In this document: piece after piece, positions 59,909 to 64,000 of the stretch
Layout: each line of letters begins with the position of its first letter
Numbering within the stretch: position 1 is the first letter of the stretch
The notes under the pieces: model-generated
What the model saw: only the letters and a program-made list of their open reading frames with translations
Databases searched by the model: none
What the model was told of the DNA's origin: nothing
Program-made: the position numbers and the translations under genes
Assembly: GCA_029641185.1 (NCBI GenBank)
Contig: JAPWGK010000021.1
Span: 62,001-126,000, forward strand
Source: Pseudofabraea citricarpa
Taxonomy: Eukaryota > Ascomycota > Leotiomycetes > Helotiales > Dermateaceae
Direction of reading: 5' to 3'
DNA: 64,000 nt

Positions 59909-61553
59909 ATGACCTCACCTTTACCACCCTCCAATGTTCGAGGCTTTGAGAATATCGAAGATCGAAAGCGTTATGGCAGTGACAGCCTCGAGCCCCTGGC
60001 TAGCAATGATCCGGGCTGCCTTTATTCCAACGATGTTTTCTACCCGTACCCGCCATGCAAGCAGCTATTAGCTATCCAGATGCAGGCAGTGGCTAACCCT
60101 TTGGATGCCAGTGCATTGAAGCAGATTACAGAAATCTACGAAACTGATATCCATCCTGCAATTATGGATACTATCCTGCCTTCGCACGGTGTCCGGGATC
60201 AATTTCGGGCGCTCCATCCTCTTCGCACTAGATTCAACGTTCCAGACGATCAAACGCCCATAACTCTTCTATTTGTCTTCAAGCGCGATTCGGTTTCGGT
60301 AGAGGTCGCCAAAGGTATTGTGACCAACATCCAAATGCTCTGCTCGTCTTCGTCATGGCCAAAGGAAATGTAGGTTGTCAAGTCTAGATTCTTTGATCTC
60401 GTATTACTTCTCCCTGCTTCTATACCACTTGCTGACTCAAATAGACCCGTCTATGTTGACGTCTGTCAACCCAAGTCCCAAGGCGATACTCGGGCATCTA
60501 CACACGGAGATGGCTATAGAGAAGATCTGTTGCTGACATACGCATTTCTCTTTGAAGATTTGCGACCAATCCCCGGTTCCTCGATTGGTCTCGGTGGCCG
60601 CAACAAGTATCGGCTGACTGGAACGCTATGCTGCTTTGTGAAGCACGGATCCAAGATTTACGCGATCACCAATGACCATGTTGCGAATCCATTCGATGGT
60701 ACCTCCTCTCCGTACATGTATGTCACAGGCGACAAAAAGTATCGTATCATATCCCCTTCTCAATCTGATCAAGATGAGATTCTTGAGCGCATCAACAATG
60801 AACTCGCCGTGTGCACGCCTGGCACAGAGCAGGAAGTAAAGCTGAACGCGGACCTGAGAAAGGCTGAAGGATACCATCGCAATTTGGGCTATGTGATCGC
60901 TACCTCTGGCTCTGTACCTCCTTCTCCACCCAACGACTTTCGCCAAGACTGGGCGATCATTGAGTGCGAGGGTAACTATTCATATGAAAATAGGGTAAGT
61001 CCAGTTGGTCCAATTATTCCCCGAGCGAGAGCTTTTACTAACCATGGCTTTTTGAATCTCTCAGCACCGCCGTCGTGGAACAGATGACAGAATCTTCGTG
61101 CCTGCTCGTATAATTGGTCCGATGATGAAGGAGGGTGTAGAGCGTTCCTGGATCCAAAAGACTACAGCATATCTCAAGTCCTCGCCCCTATTCAACGGTA
61201 TTAGCGCCAAGCTTCCAGAGATCTGTGAATCGCATTACTTGAAAGCCCCTAGTGCGCGGTCCGGATTAAAACCTGGCATATGCAACGGTCTCAAACACAC
61301 GATAAACCACGGCCTTTGCGGCATTACCCGCGAGTGGTGCTTTATTTCACCCATGCCAGGTGCTACAGTTTCGACTTCTGGGGATTCCGGGTCCTCTATC
61401 CTCAACAAGGAGTACGAGATTGTGGCAATGATGTGGGGTGGTAACAATTACCAGGGCATTGGCGACCTTACATTTGCAACCCCATTCTCTAGTGTCCTTA
61501 GGGATATTGAATCACGAATGGGTTGGGATCCTGAAAGTCTGACGTTACTTTAA
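59909..61553 (+). CDS. Trypsin-fold serine protease-like protein, tandem copy 2
   Basis: Exons 59909..60369, 60445..60994, 61065..61553; 499 aa. Collinear with the upstream gene in domain order and both intron positions: each has a first splice inside an Ile codon (AT|C or AT|A) before P(I/V)YVDVC, and a phase-0 splice before HRR. Triad: His232 in ITNDHVANP, Asp322 in RQDWAIIE, Ser445 in SGDSGSSIL. The C-termini are nearly identical (VLRDIESRMGW...ESL.LL). The N-terminal domain and the loop between His and Asp diverge most. No signal peptide. Role unknown. Confidence 0.83.
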
Positions 61554-62397
61554 AGTGGTTTGTTTAAGCCCCGCTTTACATATCGGCTTGGAGATCATTC
61601 CCCACCCACCACAACGATGATGATGGCACTTTATTTCTCTCGTGGGTGTTATGGTAATGGGAAGTATTAAAAACACTTATGTAATTAGATGCGATTGGAG
61701 AGATCAACTCTCCTCAGACAAAGTGACCTTCGCTGCCCAATAAAACGCTTCTCTGCTCTGAATATGTGAACAAAAGAAAATCCAATTATGTCTAACAAAG
61801 GGAGATACTTGCGAACATCTGTGCGGATTATCCATTAATCCGAGAATCGCTTGTAACCAGTTCTAAGGAGCAACTGATTTTCCGACAGAAGATAATATGC
61901 ATCGCCTTGTATGTTCAACTTCAAACCTTTATGACTCCGACGGCTAGCTGCAAGCACTAGAAGTTAAAGTATCTCTGCTTGTTTTCTATTTCTAATCTCT
62001 TGTGCACGTCTGCAACATCTACAATTAGGTGTTGAGCATAATTTTGATGCGCTGTGCCATTTCTTTGTGCTTCACGTGAAGAGGCGCTTTTTGCTGTCGG
62101 TACCCGTGTGATTTGACAGCCTCCATGTGGTTATGGCTTTCTTTCGTTTGAAGTCCTGCATCCTTTGAGTTCTTTCATTTTTTTGGGCTCTCTTGATCTC
62201 TTCTTGAGACTCCCCGTCCATCTTGATTGCTCTTTGGAATCTTATCTCTTGAGTTTCTACATCGTTTCTCCTGGCTTTCTTCTCACTTCAGAGTTCCTCT
62301 CCTTCTTTGAATCTCTTTCTCAATTCTGGTAGATCTCTTTTCGTTTGAAGAGATCTCACTCCATTCCTCCGTCTACTGTGGAAAGAAAAGCGTCAAA
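61554..62397. other. Spacer and T-rich leader
   Basis: About 840 bp; the right half is strongly CT/T-rich, typical of a fungal 5' leader before ATG 62398. Confidence 0.45.
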
Positions 62398-64000
62398 ATG
62401 GCTCAGTAAGCTTTCTCCTCCCTTGAACTCCAATAAGTACTCACTGTCCTAGATCGAACTCCAACAAGCCCGCTTCGGACGATACCGAGACCTTACAACA
62501 CTGTCAGAAAAACCCACGATCGCCTGGCCCAGCCCCAGATCATTCCCCAGCAGAGTTGGCCCAAGTTCTGCCAAACATCATCCCTAGCCCTCCACAAATC
62601 CCACGATCGCCTGGCCCAGCTCCAGATCATTCCCCAGCAGAGTTGGCCCAAGTTCTGCCAAACGTCATCTCTAGCCCTCCACAAATCCCACGATCGCCTG
62701 GCCCAGCTCCAGATCATTCCCCACCAGATTTGGCCCAAGTTCTGCCAAACGTCATTCCTAGCCCTCAACAAATCCCACGATCGCCTGGCCCAGCTCCAGA
62801 TCATTCCCCACCAGAGTTGGCCCAAGTTCTACCAAACATCATCCCTCCACAAATCCCACGATCGCCTGGCCCAGCTCCAGATCATTCCCCAGCAGAATTG
62901 GCCCAAGTTCCACCAAACACCATCCCTAGCCCTCCACAAATCCCTTGTCAAGTTACCGAAGCAGAGGAAGACCGTTCGAATGCCACACGGGGATATGGAA
63001 ATCTTTACATGGCAGTCTGTTTGACCTTGGCCAAGATCTGCCAACTTGTTGCGACATATTTAACATGGGTCTGGACACTGGTCATGGGTGTACTCCTGTA
63101 CCTTGGAAGATTTGCCATGCTTATAGCAAGACTTATCCCTTTCACAAAAATCTTCGGTATGATGGTAGCCGGCTTGTTCATTATCCTAGGCTCATACGTT
63201 GTCATTGTTGCCATGGTTCAGACGGAGTTTCCATTCGCTTCTAATAGCACCAGAGTCGTTGGCAAAACTCTTACCCCAAAGATTTGTGCGGCTCCAATAG
63301 TCCCCCTTGTTGATCCATACTACGGAGCCATTTGCGATACACCTTTGCATATACCGGTCTCTAGCGATATTATCTCGGCACATCAGGTAACCGATATAGC
63401 TGCTAGCATTATTATCGACGAAGAATTCTGGGATAACATCGCAGAATATAGTTTATACTTCGACTGGGCGAGCACACAACTTCGATCTAGTCGGGACGCT
63501 TATCTTAAGCTGGACCATGAGGTATATCGAGCCTCGTTGAAGCGTGGGGCTTCAAGACCAACCCTTATGACTCTTAATAAGCCGATTACCCAAGTGATCA
63601 GGCTCCTTACAGACCAAGCAGCAGATCTGGGCAGGTACAATATAAAAGTCTCTATTGATCTTGGATTCACTGCCGGACTATTGAAGGAAACTCGCCGTGC
63701 TTTACAGAACGAACGACCACCACAAGAGACACTCAGCACCTCAACGTTGGTGCGCACCTATATTCAACAAGCAGATCTGGCAACAAGCAATATCGGAAGT
63801 TTAATTTCCCTGCTCGATGAAATGATTTCTCTCGAAAAGGAATCTCAGGGTGCTGTTGAAGCTGTGAGGAAAGCGTTTGGTTTTGCATTTATGGATATGG
63901 AAAGGGAGCAAGAATCACAGCAAACCTTTGCAGATACAGCCTACGACTCTCTCTGGTTCTTCAGCCGCTGGTTCACTGGCCGTACTATTATTCCAAAACC
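62398..64000 (+). CDS. Membrane protein with five Pro-rich 29-residue repeats, 3' truncated by window
   Basis: Exons 62398..62405 (only 8 nt: ATG GCT CA) and 62453 onward, open to the window end. After a short N-terminus come five copies of an 87-bp (29-aa) unit, PRSPGPAPDHSP(A/P)(E/D)LAQVLPN..PSPPQI, at 62513, 62600, 62687, 62774 and 62855; the fourth is 81 bp. About three hydrophobic segments follow (63005-63240: MAVCLTLAKICQL, TLVMGVLLYLGRFAMLI, FGMMVAGLFIILGSYVVIVAMV), then a long mostly helical, charged region (Gln/Glu/Leu-rich, coiled-coil-like). The start is supported by the splice giving an uninterrupted frame with family-like repeats; no family is recognised and the C-terminus is missing. 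The two tiny leading exons make the exact start uncertain. Confidence 0.75.
62513..62940 (+). repeat. In-frame 87-bp minisatellite, five units
   Basis: Units begin with CCCACGATCGCCTGGCCCAG at 62513, 62600, 62687, 62774 and 62855; spacing is 87, 87, 87 and 81 bp, all multiples of three, so copy number changes keep the reading frame. Units differ by only a few substitutions, indicating recent expansion or homogenisation. They encode a Pro-rich segment of the host protein. Confidence 0.95.

Noticed and set aside
62513..62940. CRISPR-like repeat array
   Set aside because: Units abut without spacers and are in-frame coding; host is a fungus.
62493..63044. Minus-strand open frames rich in Trp/Arg over the repeats
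   Set aside because: They are reverse-strand reading of the 87-bp repeats; the plus-strand frame continues into membrane helices and stays open to the end.
1..64000. tRNA or rRNA genes
   Set aside because: Read for T-loop and acceptor pairing by eye; nothing convincing. A covariance-model scan would decide.

Overview
This window is eukaryotic nuclear DNA from a filamentous ascomycete (Pezizomycotina). The Leotiomycetes/Helotiales are my best guess, from general gene content rather than any search. The evidence is monocistronic genes with many short introns (about 45-65 bp, GT...AG, CTAAC/CTGAC-like branch points), fungal-only families (Zn2Cys6 regulators, Dal5-type permease, PTH11-like rhodopsin tail, GPI-anchored GH16, chitin-synthase-like enzyme) and AT-rich spacers. 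No rRNA, tRNA, CRISPR array or intact transposon was recognised. I rebuilt the exon structures by hand: every joined CDS below sums to a multiple of three, and the junctions restore conserved motifs.

Left block (about 0.4-18.3 kb): after the tail of a rhodopsin-like membrane protein come an NADPH-cytochrome P450 reductase, a P450 and an inositol/sugar-type MFS transporter on the minus strand. On the plus strand follow a Zn2Cys6 regulator divergent from the transporter, a Baeyer-Villiger-type monooxygenase, a C2H2 plus fungal-trans regulator and a Dal5-type anion permease. Redox partner, two oxygenases, two transporters and two regulators look like a small catabolic or tailoring cluster. No PKS, NRPS or terpene synthase is visible.

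Middle block (about 19.6-37.1 kb): mostly housekeeping-like genes. These are a small 117-aa protein with a split frame, a 1,375-aa regulator combining two Zn2Cys6-like modules, a KN homeodomain, a C2H2 finger and five C-terminal repeats, a conserved-looking protein of unknown role, a mitochondrial DEAD-box helicase, a lysine-rich F-box-like protein, an AlkB-type dioxygenase with a GRF zinc finger, and a secreted beta-propeller protein.

Right block (about 39.7-56.7 kb): a secreted FAD-linked oxidase is followed by a coherent set for building and remodelling an extracellular polysaccharide. The set is a nucleotide-sugar dehydrogenase of the UDP-N-acetylhexosamine (WecC/WbpA/TviB-like) type, a divergently transcribed chitin-synthase-like GT2, two convergent CE4 deacetylases (one probably GPI-anchored with one CBM18, one secreted with three CBM18 modules) and a probably GPI-anchored GH16. 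Together they suggest an amino-sugar polymer that may carry uronic acid, be partly deacetylated and be linked to wall glucan. This is the best candidate for an undescribed system in the window.

Right end (57.6-64 kb): a tandem pair of trypsin-fold proteins with intact His/Asp/Ser triads, then a gene with five 29-residue Pro-rich repeats and membrane segments that runs off the window.
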